From Nocardia niigatensis NBRC 100131 (GTDB taxonomy: Bacteria > Actinomycetota > Actinomycetes > Mycobacteriales > Mycobacteriaceae), in contig NZ_BAGC01000062.1 of the NCBI RefSeq assembly GCF_000308655.1, forward strand, positions 1-58,869: DNA of 58,869 nucleotides, in the 5' to 3' direction. This document shows positions 1-8,016 of the stretch, piece by piece. Numbering within the stretch: the first letter of the stretch is position 1; every line of letters starts with the position of its first letter. The translations under genes and the position numbers were made by a program. The notes below the pieces were generated by a model. It worked only from the letters and a program-made list of their open reading frames with translations. It was not told the DNA's origin and did no database searches.

Positions 1-16
1 GATGGAGACAGCACGC

Positions 17-727
17 CTAGCCGAGCGAGATCATTCGGATCTCGTGCACCGGCTCGTCCGGGCGGCACATGTCGATGGTCCGCTCCTGCCCGATCCACTC
101 GGTCAGCTCGATGCCCTTCATGCGGTCCAGCCGGAAGTTGCGTGGTTCGTCGCGCAGCCGGCACCAGGCCAGCAGGTACCAGCCATTGGTCCCGTGCAGC
201 AGTGCCACCGGCTCCACCTCGCGCTCGCTGAGCACTCCGGAGCGGTCCAGATATTCGATGCGCAGCACGCGCCGCGCTACCACGGCCTGTTCCACTTCCG
301 CCGGGATCGGCATCGGCGCGACGGCCTCCGGTGACTCCAGCAGGCGCACCCGCAGCGCCAATTCTCTTGCCGCGTCGGCATTCTGCTGTGACATGGCGGC
401 CAGGATCTTGCGCAGGGCGCTGTGCCCGGCCGCCGCGAACGGCGCGTCGTCGGAGCGGGCCACGGCGACCGCCAGCGCCACCGCCTCGGCCGCGGTGAAG
501 TTCAGCGGCGGCAGCGACATGCTCTTCTCCAGCGCGTACCCACCCCGCCGCCCCACGTCGGCGTAGATGGGTACCCCCGACTGCTGGAGCGCACTGATGT
601 CCCGCTCGACGGTGCGCACGCTCACCCCGTGCCGCGCCGCCAATTCCCGTGCGGTCCGCAGGCGCGGGGAGACCGCCCGCAACTCCTCGACAATCGCGTA
701 GAGCCGATCCGTGCGGTTCACGCCCAC
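17..727 (-). CDS. HTH/WYL-domain transcriptional regulator (YafY-like)
   Basis: A DNA-binding regulator of 236 residues. The N-terminus holds a DeoR-like winged helix (about residues 20-65; AARHGVSVRTVERDISALQ reads as the recognition helix). It is followed by a short wing with GRRGGY, and the C-terminal half is a WYL-type sensor (about residues 140-230, with WYLLAWCRLRDEPRNFRLDRM). Length and domain order match the YafY/PafC-like family, whose WYL domains bind nucleic acid or small ligands. It starts with ATG at 727 and ends 16 bases from the window edge, so its downstream partner is not visible. The target is unknown. The short gene at 780-905 lies just upstream on the same strand. Confidence 0.85.
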   Translation of the reverse strand: MGVNRTDRLYAIVEELRAVSPRLRTARELAARHGVSVRTVERDISALQQSGVPIYADVGRRGGYALEKSMSLPPLNFTAAEAVALAVAVARSDDAPFAAAGHSALRKILAAMSQQNADAARELALRVRLLESPEAVAPMPIPAEVEQAVVARRVLRIEYLDRSGVLSEREVEPVALLHGTNGWYLLAWCRLRDEPRNFRLDRMKGIELTEWIGQERTIDMCRPDEPVHEIRMISLG

Positions 728-779
728 ACCGTAGCGGCGCCCACCGACAATCCGGGATCAGCGCAGTGGTTCTTCCTGG

Positions 780-905
780 TCAGCGCCCCGACTTCCACGG
801 CGGATCGGGCGGCACCTGATCGCCCTTCTGGTCATAGGTGTCGTTGTACTGCTTCTCGGTCTCGGGATCGTCCACCGGCTGATCACCCTTGCCCGTCGGA
901 TCCAT
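780..905 (-). CDS. small hydrophilic protein, 41 residues
   Basis: A short ORF preceded by a good ribosome site (AGAAAGG, 8 bases before ATG). The protein is acidic and rich in Asp, Pro, Lys and Gln. It starts MDPTGKGDQPVDDPETEKQY and ends PPDPPWKSGR. It has no signal peptide or membrane segment and looks disordered. It lies between metE and the WYL regulator on the same strand. The regular codon use and ribosome site favour a real gene. I do not recognise the function; it resembles the tiny uncharacterised proteins common in Nocardia and Mycobacterium. Confidence 0.6.
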   Translation of the reverse strand: MDPTGKGDQPVDDPETEKQYNDTYDQKGDQVPPDPPWKSGR

Positions 906-981
906 GCTCACTGCCTTTCTCGAAAACCCTTGTCCCGCAGGCTAATCATCCGTTCATGACCGATTCGTGACGACGAACGGA

Positions 982-1014
982 AACCCCGGTCCGATCGGGG
1001 ATCGAACCGGGGTT
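982..1014 (-). terminator. hairpin downstream of metE
   Basis: Arms AACCCCGGT (982-990) and ACCGGGGTT (1006-1014) form a 9 bp stem that begins 22 bases after the metE stop. There is no clear U-tract, which is usual for actinobacterial terminators. Confidence 0.6.
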
Positions 1015-1035
1015 CCGAGGGTGAGCGCTACTGCC

Positions 1036-3351
1036 TCAGGCGGTTTCGCCCGCGGCGGCCTCCGCGCGGCGGCGGACGCGGCGAGCCGCGGCGACCATAT
1101 TGCGCAGGGACGGGTCGAGCTGCCAGTGGTGGCGGGTCTTCAGACCGCCGTCCGGGTTGGCCCACAGGCGTTCCGGGGTCACGGCTTCCGCCGCGGCGGT
1201 GAGCAGTTCGTCCAGCTCGTCGATGTCCGGGATCCGGGCGGACCGAGACTCGTAGACGCCCGGGCCGACGCCGTGGGTGAGCCCGCGGCCCTCGGCACAG
1301 TCCTCCTTCAGCGCCTCCAGCACCCACTCGATGGAGCGGGTGGCGACGATGGCGGTGACGTCGGCGTCGAGTTCCTCGATGGCCTCCACCACGTCACCGC
1401 GGCTGGAATAGCCGATATGCGTGTGGATCTGGGTCTCCGGGCCGACGCCGGAGGTGGCCAGCTTGAACGCGCCGACGGCCCAGCGCAGGTATTCGGCCTG
1501 GCCCTTCTTGCGCAGCGGGAGCAGCTCGCGGATGGACGGCTCGTCCACCTGGATGATGGCGATGCCCGCCTTCTCCAGATCCACCACCTCGTCGCGGATG
1601 GCGAGCGCCACCTGGTCGGCGGTCTCGTAGAGCGGCTGGTCCTGGCGCACGAAGGAGCGGGCCAGCATGGTGACCGGGCCGGTGACCATGCCCTTGACCG
1701 GCTTGTCGGTGAGCGACTGCGCGTAGGCGGTCCACGACACCGACATGGGCTCGGGGCGCGACACGTCGCCGTACACGATCGGCGGTCGCACACACCGGGA
1801 TCCGTACACCTGCACCCAGCCGAAGTGGGTGGTGGCGAAGCCGTCCAGCAGCTCCGCGAAGTACTGGATCATGTCGTTGCGCTCGTGCTCACCGTGCACC
1901 AGCACGTCGAGGCCGATGTCCTCCTGCAACCGGATGGTGGACTCGATCTCGGCTTCGATGCGCTTGCGGTACTCCTCGTAGGACAGCCGGCCCTGACCGA
2001 GGTCGTGGCGCGCCTGCCGGGCCGTCTCGGTCTGCGGGAACGAGCCCAGCGTGGTGGCGGGCACCAGCGGCAGCCGCAGCCTGGCCTGCTGCGCGGTCTT
2101 GCGCGTCTCGTAGGGCTCGCGCACCCGCATCTGCGGAGTGACGGCGTAGACGCGCTGGCGCACCGCGTGTTTCTGCTTGAAGTGCACCGAGGTCGGCTTC
2201 TTGCGCCACTTCTCCGAGGGGCCCTCGGTGAGCGCCTTGGCCAGCGAAACCACTTCCAGCACCTTCTGTTTGGCGAAGGCGAGGCGGTCGGCGACGGGAC
2301 CCTCGAGCTCGTATTCGACGAGCACGTCGTAGGGCACGTGCAGCAGCGTGGCGCCGGTCGACACCACCATGTCGGGGCAGACCTGGGCGAGCTTGTTGAG
2401 GTATTCCAGCGTCACGTAGCGGTCGGCGCGCCACACATTGGTGCCGCTGATGACGCCGGCGTAGAGGCGCTTGCGCTTGATGCCGGGGATCTTCGCCAGT
2501 TCCTCGGGCACCACGCGGTAGCCGGCCAGGTCGAGTCCGATGGCCTCCACCGAAGTGCGGCACAGGATTTCGATCGCCTCACCGAAATCGCCGTACTGTC
2601 CGGTGACCAGAATGCGCGGGCGCAGCGGGGCCTTGGACAGCCGCTGGTAGGTCTTCTCGAACAGCTCCATGGTCGAGGGCGAGCGGTCGCTGGTGAAGCA
2701 GGGCTCGTCCAGCTGCACGCAGGTGGCGCCGCGCTTGGCGAGGATCTCGAACAGTTCCTCGTACACCGGGAGCAGCTTGTCCAGCAGCACCAGCTTGTCG
2801 AATTCGGTCTCGCCGGGAACGTGGCCGGTCTTGGACAGCAGCAGCAACGACAGCGGGCCCAGCACGACCGGCCGCAGCTCGATGCCGACGGCCTTGGCGC
2901 GGTCGAACTCGTCGAGCAGCGCCTCGGGATGCAGGGAGAATTCGGTGTCGGGCTCGAGTTCCGGCTGTCGGTAGTGGTAGGGCGTGTTCAGCAGCTTGAC
3001 CAGCTCGAGCGGCGGCAGGTCCGGCCGCCCGCGCGCCATCAGGAAGTAGAAGTCCAAGGGGTGCAGGCCTTCTCGTTCGGCCTCGAACCGCTTGGGGACG
3101 GCGCCGAAAAGCAGCGCGTTGTCGAGAATGTGGTCGTAGAAGGAGAAGGTGTTGCCGGGGACCTGCGTCAACCCGGTCGCCGCCAGCTCCAGATACTGGC
3201 TTTCTTGAATCTCGCGCCCGACGGCCAGCAGCTCGTCGCGCGACAGCGTGCCGTGCCAATAGGACTCCAAAGCACGCTTGAGTTGCCGGTGCTCGCCGAT
3301 TCGCGGGTATCCCAGGATGCTGGATCCGAAACCATCGGTGACGTTGACCAT
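1036..3351 (-). CDS. metE: MetE-like methionine synthase lacking three zinc ligands
   Basis: A 771-residue protein aligning end to end with cobalamin-independent methionine synthase, which moves a methyl group from methyl-tetrahydrofolate polyglutamate to homocysteine. The N-terminal barrel begins SILGYPRIGEHRQLK. The C-terminal barrel has LGSFPQT, VLVHGEHERNDM, GWVQVYGSRCVRPPIV and QVDEPSIRE. In E. coli MetE the catalytic zinc is held by His641, Cys643, Glu665 and Cys726. Here the matching positions are His645, Gly647 (in HTHIGYS), Val669 (in AIVATRS) and Gly735 (in NPDGGLKTR), so only the histidine remains. The frame is intact and the flanking residues are conserved, so this is not a decayed gene. 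The start is ATG at 3351 behind AAGGAG. The fold call is sure; the activity is doubtful and could be a different methyl transfer or a non-zinc enzyme. Confidence 0.9.
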   Translation of the reverse strand: MVNVTDGFGSSILGYPRIGEHRQLKRALESYWHGTLSRDELLAVGREIQESQYLELAATGLTQVPGNTFSFYDHILDNALLFGAVPKRFEAEREGLHPLDFYFLMARGRPDLPPLELVKLLNTPYHYRQPELEPDTEFSLHPEALLDEFDRAKAVGIELRPVVLGPLSLLLLSKTGHVPGETEFDKLVLLDKLLPVYEELFEILAKRGATCVQLDEPCFTSDRSPSTMELFEKTYQRLSKAPLRPRILVTGQYGDFGEAIEILCRTSVEAIGLDLAGYRVVPEELAKIPGIKRKRLYAGVISGTNVWRADRYVTLEYLNKLAQVCPDMVVSTGATLLHVPYDVLVEYELEGPVADRLAFAKQKVLEVVSLAKALTEGPSEKWRKKPTSVHFKQKHAVRQRVYAVTPQMRVREPYETRKTAQQARLRLPLVPATTLGSFPQTETARQARHDLGQGRLSYEEYRKRIEAEIESTIRLQEDIGLDVLVHGEHERNDMIQYFAELLDGFATTHFGWVQVYGSRCVRPPIVYGDVSRPEPMSVSWTAYAQSLTDKPVKGMVTGPVTMLARSFVRQDQPLYETADQVALAIRDEVVDLEKAGIAIIQVDEPSIRELLPLRKKGQAEYLRWAVGAFKLATSGVGPETQIHTHIGYSSRGDVVEAIEELDADVTAIVATRSIEWVLEALKEDCAEGRGLTHGVGPGVYESRSARIPDIDELDELLTAAAEAVTPERLWANPDGGLKTRHHWQLDPSLRNMVAAARRVRRRAEAAAGETA

Positions 3352-3468
3352 GAACGGACACTCCTTCCGAGCTGCCGGTCCCGCTCGACCTGTTTGCAGC
3401 TTATGCCCGGTTGAGGTGGACGCCGCCACAAGCCCGGCGACGCGCACCTTGGGTAAAAGACGCGCTCC

Positions 3469-3599
3469 CCGCCTCCCCGCGAACCCAGCGGGCGGCCGAG
3501 AGCCGTCGACGTTGGGCACCCGTGCCGCCAGTCGAGTGACCTCTCAGATTTTGGACGTACCCGGCGAGCTACCCGAACCGCACGAAATCAGTTGTCGCG
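3469..3599. repeat. intergenic structured repeat, copy A
   Basis: One of three related ~130 bp elements (others at 4554-4688 and 4937-5066), all in the same orientation. Shared blocks in plus-strand order are CCGCCTCCCCG, GCGGxCGGCCGAGAGCCGTCG, CACCCGTG, GTACCCGGCGAG, ACCCGAACC and CACGAAATCAGTTG. The first block pairs with GCGGGCGG to make a GC-rich hairpin. The last ~45 bases form a second hairpin with GATTTTGG against ACGAAATC-type arms. This copy lies between the fadB2 stop and the metE start. It matches no known element that I can name. Confidence 0.7.
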
Positions 3600-3652
3600 T
3601 TGGGACGTGGTGCTCGCCGGGCTGAGTTCGCGATCGGCGGCAGGGAGACCTG

Positions 3653-4540
3653 TTAGGTACGAGGGGAGGAGGGGGAGTTGTACTGGTAGAAGCCCGCACC
3701 GGCCTTCTTGCCCAGCAGGCCCGCCTCGACCATGCGCATCAGCAGCGGCGGCGCGGAGTACAGCGGCTCCTTGAACTCTGCGTACATGGAGTCCGCGATG
3801 GACTTCACGGTGTCGAGGCCGACCAGGTCGGTGAGCGCCAGCGGGCCCATCGGGTGGGCACAGCCCAGCACCATGGCCTTGTCGACGTCTTCCTTGGTGG
3901 CGAAACCGGATTCGACCATGCGGATGGCCGAGAGCAGGTACGGCACCAGCAGCGCGTTCACCACGAAGCCGGAGCGGTCGGCGGAGCGCACGACCTGCTT
4001 GCCCAGGACGTCGGCGGCGAACTGCTCGGCGCGCTTGGTGACGGTCTCGGTGGTCTTGAGGGTGGTGACCAGCTCGACGAGCGGCAGCACCGGCACCGGG
4101 TTGAAGAAGTGCATGCCCACGACCCGCTCCGGGTTGTTCGTGGCCACGGCGATCTTCATGATCGGAATGGAGGAGGTGTTGGAGGCCAGCACCGCGTTCG
4201 GATCGGTGACGACCTTGTCGAGTTCGGCGAAGATGGCCGTCTTGACGTCCTCGTTCTCCACGACGGCCTCGACGACCAGCTGGCGGTCGGCGAAGTCGCC
4301 GAGGTCGGAGGTGAAGCGCAGCCGCCAGGCGGCCTGCTCGCGCTCGCGCTCGGTGATCTTGCCGCTGGACACCCCGCGGTCCAGCGACCGCAGGATGCGG
4401 GCGCGGCCGGCGGCGGCGAGTTCCCGGGTCTGCTCGAAGACGAGCACGTCGACGTGCGCCCGCGCGCAGACCTCGGCGATGCCCGCGCCCATCTGTCCGG
4501 CGCCGATGATGCCGACGCGCTGAATCTTTTCGCTGCTCAC
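3653..4540 (-). CDS. fadB2: 3-hydroxybutyryl-CoA dehydrogenase
   Basis: A 295-residue NAD(P)-dependent dehydrogenase that interconverts acetoacetyl-CoA and 3-hydroxybutyryl-CoA in fatty acid or butyrate metabolism. The Rossmann motif GIIGAGQMGAGIAEV is near residue 10. Other marks are ASNTSSIPI, MHFFNPVPVLPLVE (catalytic His region), DRSGFVVNALL and the C-terminal CAHPMGPLALTDLVGLD. Length fits the single-domain FadB2/Hbd type (about 285-295). GTG at 4540 is chosen because GGAG lies just upstream and the Rossmann motif follows directly. It lies downstream of aceA on the same strand, as fadB2 lies beside icl1 in M. tuberculosis, which suggests acetyl-CoA and fatty acid use. Repeat copies B and A flank it. 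Confidence 0.93.
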   Translation of the reverse strand: MSSEKIQRVGIIGAGQMGAGIAEVCARAHVDVLVFEQTRELAAAGRARILRSLDRGVSSGKITEREREQAAWRLRFTSDLGDFADRQLVVEAVVENEDVKTAIFAELDKVVTDPNAVLASNTSSIPIMKIAVATNNPERVVGMHFFNPVPVLPLVELVTTLKTTETVTKRAEQFAADVLGKQVVRSADRSGFVVNALLVPYLLSAIRMVESGFATKEDVDKAMVLGCAHPMGPLALTDLVGLDTVKSIADSMYAEFKEPLYSAPPLLMRMVEAGLLGKKAGAGFYQYNSPSSPRT

Positions 4541-4553
4541 GTCCCGCTCCGTT

Positions 4554-4688
4554 CCGCCTCCCCGCAACTCTTGCGGGCGGCTGAGTGCCGTTGCCACTTC
4601 TGCATCCGTGCCTGCGTCGAGTGCCGAACCGATTTCGGTCGTACCCGGTGAGTCACCCCTACCGGTACGAAATCGGTTGTCTCGTATC
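4554..4688. repeat. intergenic structured repeat, copy B
   Basis: Second copy of the repeat family. It has the best preserved hairpins: CCCCGCAA pairs with TTGCGGG inside CCGCC..GGCGG, and CCGATTTCG pairs with CGAAATCGG around GTACC..GGTAC. Its edge touches the leader of fadB2 (start at 4540), so on the minus strand it would be the last thing transcribed before that gene's ribosome site. Confidence 0.7.
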
Positions 4689-4833
4689 GAACGCCGCCAG
4701 TCGGCCGTCGTGGCTGTGGGTGAAGGCGTCGGACTAACTTTTTCGACCCTGCGCCTTCTTAAGGTCTTCGCAAAAAACGCTATAGGAAAATGCCCTCCCC
4801 GCCGGGGCTGTCGACGGGAAGGGCGGATGAACT

Positions 4834-4868
4834 CCGCCGGGAGGGGGCTTGCCATCCCCTCCCGGCGG
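4834..4868. repeat. perfect 13 bp inverted repeat
   Basis: CCGCCGGGAGGGG (4834-4846) and CCCCTCCCGGCGG (4856-4868) are exact reverse complements with a 9-base loop. It lies in the ~250 bp gap between repeat copies B and C. It is either a terminator for aceA read-through or part of the repeat cluster. An A/T-rich patch (4738-4795) lies beside it. Confidence 0.7.
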
Positions 4869-4936
4869 GGTTCCGGGTCCCCGGGGCGGCCGAGGTTGTG
4901 ATGCGACTGCCGGCCCCGAGGGTTTTGTCCACTCCA

Positions 4937-5066
4937 CCGCCTCCCCGGGTATTCAGCGGACGGCCGAGAGCCGTCGTCGCCATGCACCCGTGTCGGCGGT
5001 TGGGTGGCGAACCACTTTCGATCGTCCCCGGGGAGTTACCCGAACCCTCACGAAATCAGTTGCCAC
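4937..5066. repeat. intergenic structured repeat, copy C
   Basis: Third copy, ending 10 bases beyond the aceA stop. It shares CCGCCTCCCCGG, GCGGACGGCCGAGAGCCGTCG, CACCCGTG, GGGGAGTTACCCGAACC and CACGAAATCAGTTG with copy A. Between the blocks the three copies differ freely, as expected for a conserved structure or an old mobile repeat. Confidence 0.7.
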
Positions 5067-5076
5067 CGTGGGAAAC

Positions 5077-6366
5077 TCAGTGGAACTGGCCCTCTTCGGT
5101 GGAGCCCTTCAGCGCCGCGGTCGAGGTGTTGGGGTCGACCGTGGTGGCGATGGTGTCGAAGTAGCCGGCGCCGACCTCACGCTGGTGCTTGACGGCGGTG
5201 AAGCCACGCTCGGCGGCGGCCTTGAACTCGCGCTCCTGCAGGTCGACGAAGGCGGTCATGCCCTCGCGGGCGTAGCCGTAGGCCAGGTCGAACATGCCGT
5301 AGTTCAGCGAGTGGAAGCCGGCCAGGGTGATGAACTGGAACTTGAAGCCCATGGCGCCCAGCTCACGCTGGAACTTCGCGATGGTCGCGTCGTCCAGGTG
5401 CGCCTTCCAGTTGAAGGACGGCGAGCAGTTGTAGGCCAGCAGCTGGTCCGGGAACTCGCCGCGGACGGCCTCGGCGAACTTGCGCGCGACCTCGAGGTCC
5501 GGCACGCCGGTCTCCATCCAGATGAGGTCGGCGTAGGGGGCGTAGGCCTTGGCACGCGCGATGCAGGGCTCGATGCCGTTCTTGGTGCCGAAGAAGCCCT
5601 CAGCGGTGCGGGTGCCGTCCAGGAACTCGCGGTCGCGCTCGTCCACATCGGAGGTGATGAGGGTGGCGGCCTCGGCGTCGGTGCGGGCGATGATCACCGA
5701 CGGCACGTCGGCGACGTCGGCGGCCAGACGCGCGGAGGTCAGGGTGCGGATGTGCTGCTGGGTGGGGATCAGCACCTTGCCGCCCAGGTGGCCACACTTC
5801 TTCTCGGAGGCCAGCTGGTCCTCCCAGTGCACGCCGGCCGCGCCGGAGGCGATCATGGCCTTCTGCAGCTCGTAGGCGTTCAGCGCGCCACCGAAGCCGG
5901 CCTCGGCGTCGGCGACGATCGGGGCCAGCCAGTTGGCGACCGAGGTGTCACCCTCGACCTTGGCGATCTCGTCGGCGCGCAGCAGCGCGTTGTTGATGCG
6001 GCGGACCACGGCCGGAACCGAGTTGGCCGGGTACAGCGACTGGTCCGGGTAGGTGTGGCCGGAGAGGTTCGCGTCACCGGCGACCTGCCAACCGGACAGG
6101 TAGATGGCCTTCAGGCCCGCGCGGACCTGCTGCACGGCCTGGTTACCGGTGAGGGCGCCCAGGGAGTTGATGTAGTCCTCGTTGTTGACGAGATCCCAGA
6201 GGATCTCGGCACCGCGGCGGGCGAGGGTGTGCTCCTCGACGACAGTGCCCTGCAGCTTCACGACCTGCTCGGCCGTGTAGTTGCGGGTGACGCCCTTCCA
6301 CCGGGGGTTGGTGTCCCAATCCTGCTGGATCTCCGCAGCGGTCTTCGGGGTGCCGACCTTCGACAT
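5077..6366 (-). CDS. aceA: isocitrate lyase
   Basis: A 429-residue enzyme of the glyoxylate shunt that cleaves isocitrate to glyoxylate and succinate, allowing growth on acetate and fatty acids. The catalytic loop KKCGHLGGK with its active-site Cys is present, as are VHWEDQL, ARTDAE (metal site) and YNCSPSFNWK. Length matches mycobacterial Icl1 (428). ATG at 6366 has GGAG six bases upstream and gives the usual MSKVGTPKTAAEI N-terminus. The long upstream region carries candidate boxes for RamB, whose gene lies at 20132. Codon use and motifs show no damage. Confidence 0.97.
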   Translation of the reverse strand: MSKVGTPKTAAEIQQDWDTNPRWKGVTRNYTAEQVVKLQGTVVEEHTLARRGAEILWDLVNNEDYINSLGALTGNQAVQQVRAGLKAIYLSGWQVAGDANLSGHTYPDQSLYPANSVPAVVRRINNALLRADEIAKVEGDTSVANWLAPIVADAEAGFGGALNAYELQKAMIASGAAGVHWEDQLASEKKCGHLGGKVLIPTQQHIRTLTSARLAADVADVPSVIIARTDAEAATLITSDVDERDREFLDGTRTAEGFFGTKNGIEPCIARAKAYAPYADLIWMETGVPDLEVARKFAEAVRGEFPDQLLAYNCSPSFNWKAHLDDATIAKFQRELGAMGFKFQFITLAGFHSLNYGMFDLAYGYAREGMTAFVDLQEREFKAAAERGFTAVKHQREVGAGYFDTIATTVDPNTSTAALKGSTEEGQFH

Positions 6367-6896
6367 CTCTGACTCCACTTCTTCGTTCGGTCTCGGTAGC
6401 CCCGCGAGTCGAACCTGGCGCCGGATGAGAGGGAGCCGGATGTTCGACCACTGCTGGAGCGGCAATTTGCAGACTTGCTAGGCCCGCGAGGTGTACTTCC
6501 ACACGATGGCACACGAAAAAATATGCGTCTACCTGTTGCAAGTGTGAATACACGCTAGCTTTCGCCCGCATTTTGCTAACTCTGCAAAATTTGCTTGCGA
6601 ATAGCAGCGGTGAAATCTACTTGCCAGTAGCGCTGACGTGCGGTTTTGCATAACGCCCGTACTGTTTGCGTGACGGGGGCCACCGGCACATGACGCGCCG
6701 ACGGCCGTCCAGGTGTGAGCATCTTCACAGCACATTGTGATCTTGATGGTTGTGAGGCGGGCCACCGGGCGTCCATTTCAGACCATTCGGTCAGCTGGCA
6801 AATCCGAAATCTAGCATCGCTAGACAAGCTAGCTTCGGGTTGATATCGTTGCTTCAATTCCTAGCAACGCTAGACACAAGCCGAAAGAAGCCCCCG
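6367..6896. promoter_or_regulatory. aceA / DUF1772 divergent control region with RamB-like boxes
   Basis: A 530 bp gene-free region between divergent genes. On the aceA side it is unusually AT-rich and holds GCAATTTGCAGACTTGC (6462-6478) and TTTGCTAACTCTGCAAAA (6572-6589), followed by TTTGCTTGCGAA. The second site resembles the corynebacterial RamB consensus (A/G)AACTTTGCAAA. The ramB promoter carries the same TGCTAACTCT string (20081-20090). RamB control of glyoxylate genes is established in Corynebacterium and Mycobacterium; these exact sites are my inference. Confidence 0.5.
6811..6873. promoter_or_regulatory. twin palindromic operators upstream of the DUF1772 gene
   Basis: CTAGCATCGCTAG (6811-6823) and CTAGCAACGCTAG (6861-6873) are near-identical 13 bp palindromes, both followed by ACA. 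They start exactly 50 bases apart, so they sit on nearly the same helix face. An extra half site AAGCTAGC lies between them at 6826-6833. The downstream ATG is at 6897. The pattern suggests a dimeric repressor binding twice, perhaps with looping. No regulator gene is adjacent. Confidence 0.65.
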
Positions 6897-7373
6897 ATGC
6901 TCGTCCTGACCGGCCAGTTCCTCGCCGCCCTCGCCGTCCTCGCCAATGCCGTCGTCTACGGCACCGACTGGTGCGCCGCCCTCATCACCCGGTCCGTCTA
7001 TCGCCGCCTCGACGACGCCGCCGTCACCGTCAGCGCCGGCTGGGGCCACTACTACGGCGACAAGCGCATGCCGATCTTCGGCGCCGGCGGCGTCGTCACC
7101 GCCGCCCTCACCCTGATCGTCGCCGCGGTCTCGGGCCATGCCGGCGCGGCCGTCGCCGCCGCCGTCGCGCTGGTCGCGCTCGTCAGCTGGCTGGGCTTCT
7201 ACGTGAAGGTCGCCAAGCCGGTGAACACCGCGCAGAAGGCCGCCGCCCGCTCCGGCGTCATCCCCGCCGATGCCCGGGCCCTGCAGGACCGGTGGGACAG
7301 CATCATCGACCTGCGGGTGGCCCTGCAGTTCATCGCGCTGTCGGGCCTGCTCGCCGCCCTGGCCCTCTTCTGA
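6897..7373 (+). CDS. DUF1772-type (anthrone oxygenase-like) membrane protein
   Basis: A 158-residue integral membrane protein with about four hydrophobic segments (near residues 3-25, 60-80, 84-105 and 138-156). A polar stretch between the last two holds RWDSIIDLRVALQF, which resembles the conserved tail of DUF1772 proteins. Some members of that family are anthrone oxygenases; many are uncharacterised. ATG at 6897 is preferred over the upstream TTG at 6840 because the latter would run through the second palindrome. The ribosome site is weak (AAAGAAG). It stands alone and ends at a strong bidirectional terminator. The twin operators suggest inducible expression. Confidence 0.7.
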   Translation: MLVLTGQFLAALAVLANAVVYGTDWCAALITRSVYRRLDDAAVTVSAGWGHYYGDKRMPIFGAGGVVTAALTLIVAAVSGHAGAAVAAAVALVALVSWLGFYVKVAKPVNTAQKAAARSGVIPADARALQDRWDSIIDLRVALQFIALSGLLAALALF

Positions 7374-7390
7374 TCGCTCCGGAAGTGGCG

Positions 7391-7418
7391 GGCCCCGCAC
7401 CGAATCCGGTGCGGGGCC
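7391..7418. terminator. bidirectional terminator hairpin
   Basis: GGCCCCGCACCG (7391-7402) pairs perfectly with CGGTGCGGGGCC (7407-7418) around a 4-base loop. It lies between two convergent genes. Confidence 0.85.
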
Positions 7419-7427
7419 GAGCCGTGT

Positions 7428-7829
7428 TCAGTGGCTGGGCAGTGGCCGCCGGTCCCGGCTCGGCGGCAGGTGGCATCGCTCGACCGGCCGCCGGAGCTGC
7501 CGCGCGTCCTGCGCCGGATCGCCCGAGCGCTCGGAACCGTTGTCCCGCAACGCGAGCAGGCACATGGCATCGGTGACCGTGAGCCCGATCATGCCGGCGT
7601 GCAGAGCCGCGACCTCGCCGTCGAATTCCCCGCCCGGGCGCAGCAATCCGAGCAGGATCATCTCCGCGAGCACCACCCCGGCCACGGCCTGATCCCGCGT
7701 CAACCGGCGGCTGGTCGGGAGATACGACAGCACCCACCGCCCCCGGTTCTCCTCGGGCACGTCCACCCGGAACGCGACCTCGTGGGCCACATCGCTGGTG
7801 ATGAGCCATCCGAATTCCGTCACTGCCAT
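7428..7829 (-). CDS. hypothetical protein
   Basis: A 133-residue protein that I do not recognise. It begins MAVTEFGWLITSDVAHEVAF and has a central hydrophobic helix (DQAVAGVVLAEMILLGLL). The C-terminus is rich in Arg and Pro. It has no signal peptide. ATG at 7829 is chosen because GGAGG lies nine bases upstream; a longer form from 7874 lacks a ribosome site. It is divergent from the STAND regulator at 8113 and shares its ~280 bp upstream region, so the two may be linked. Confidence 0.6.
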   Translation of the reverse strand: MAVTEFGWLITSDVAHEVAFRVDVPEENRGRWVLSYLPTSRRLTRDQAVAGVVLAEMILLGLLRPGGEFDGEVAALHAGMIGLTVTDAMCLLALRDNGSERSGDPAQDARQLRRPVERCHLPPSRDRRPLPSH

Positions 7830-8016
7830 CGATCCGATCCTCCGTTCGATTCGGACCCCGCCCCGACCCGGCACCGCCCGACACCTCCATTGGACCGTCC
7901 CGGACCGACCGGACCGCTACCCGATCGGCGCGGGATTTGTTCCCCGCCGAATCCGGCCGTGACCTGCGGGGAGCTGCCTGACGGCGGGCTTTGTTTCCCC
8001 GCGAGGGGATGATTTC

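Noticed and set aside
967..3414. An 815-codon open frame antisense to metE
   Set aside because: It is a GC-rich shadow frame. Its product is low-complexity in Gly, Val, His and Arg, and the metE frame is clearly real.
3541..3560. A CTGAGAGG string in repeat A resembling a thiamine (TPP) riboswitch core
   Set aside because: It is missing from copies B and C and lacks the second TPP helix.
3352..3600. A cobalamin riboswitch upstream of metE
   Set aside because: B12 riboswitches often precede metE in actinobacteria, but I find no B12 box or recognisable core on the minus strand. The region is taken up by repeat copy A.
4849..6372. A 507-codon open frame antisense to aceA
   Set aside because: Same shadow effect; the isocitrate lyase frame has intact motifs.
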